A stretch of 64,000 nt of DNA from Blautia faecicola (GTDB lineage: Bacteria > Bacillota > Clostridia > Lachnospirales > Lachnospiraceae): contig NZ_SDKC01000001.1 of the NCBI RefSeq assembly GCF_004123145.1, forward strand, positions 3,133,501-3,197,500, given 5' to 3'. Below are positions 63,987 to 64,000 of the stretch, piece after piece. The notes below the pieces were generated by a model, which saw nothing but the letters and a program-made list of their open reading frames with translations, did no database searches and was not told the DNA's origin. How positions within the stretch are numbered: position 1 is the stretch's first letter; each line of letters opens with the position of its first letter. The position numbers and the translations under genes were made by a program.

Positions 63987-64000
63987 CATTGTACTGTTCC

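Overview
The window looks like the chromosome of a gut Lachnospiraceae (Blautia / Mediterraneibacter / [Ruminococcus]-like Firmicute). This is inferred from gene content: KTGD-type wall-anchored surface proteins, BspA/InlB-repeat proteins, a YesM/YesN two-component pair beside an Mgl sugar transporter, nanE and GH31/GH109-type glycan genes, and strong GGAGG ribosome binding sites with TTGACA-17-TATAAT promoters. No rRNA or tRNA genes were seen.

Layout. 0-4 kb: a PHP phosphoesterase cut by the window edge, an HTH protein with a small partner, and a decayed IS66 element. 4-10 kb: a giant secreted LRR/InlB repeat protein built from three 1287-bp tandem modules and broken by one missing base, then a long inverted repeat. 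10-18 kb: AraC regulator, NSS transporter, beta-lactamase-fold hydrolase, cytosine permease with a phosphoribosyltransferase-like protein, and a split ThrE exporter. 18-29 kb: GH31 alpha-xylosidase, Gfo/Idh/MocA (GH109-like) protein, a GGDEF pseudogene, nanE, a second surface protein and two small genes. 28.7-30.7 kb: the 3' part of an APC permease paralog interrupted by an IS3 element. 30.7-44.8 kb: a complete type I-B (Cst/Tneap variant) CRISPR-Cas locus with 85 repeats by hand count. 44.8-49.7 kb: APC permease, ferredoxin and flavoprotein operon with a divergent GntR/FCD regulator. 49.7-52 kb: a junkyard of gene fragments around an AAA/DUF4143 ATPase. 52-63 kb: a sugar-sensing and uptake cluster (two solute-binding proteins, YesM/YesN pair, MglC, MglA, MglB). 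63.4 kb: a DUF3592-like membrane protein.

Two observations stand out. (1) Upstream of cas6, divergent from the cas operon, is a compact gene for a crRNA-like RNA: its own promoter, a degenerate CRISPR repeat with an intact 5' handle, a pseudo-spacer, a second degenerate repeat and a T-run. The first 16 nt of the pseudo-spacer match the cas promoter (-35 box and beyond) with one mismatch, at position 6, the base normally flipped out in Cascade seeds, and the protospacer is preceded by CCA, a type I-B PAM. This is the architecture expected of a CreR-type RNA that makes Cascade repress its own operon. (2) The MglB-like lipoprotein at 61.8-63.1 kb appears to be a natural circular permutation of the galactose-binding fold, whereas the related lipoprotein at 52.7-53.7 kb has the canonical order.

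How the genes work together (inference): the locus at 52-63 kb is a sugar-responsive regulatory and uptake unit. The CRISPR locus is an active-looking adaptive immune system whose expression is probably self-limited by the crRNA-like RNA. Two of its spacers read as a microvirus (ssDNA phage) pilot-protein motif. The many broken genes and insertion sequences mark the region as a site of repeated rearrangement.
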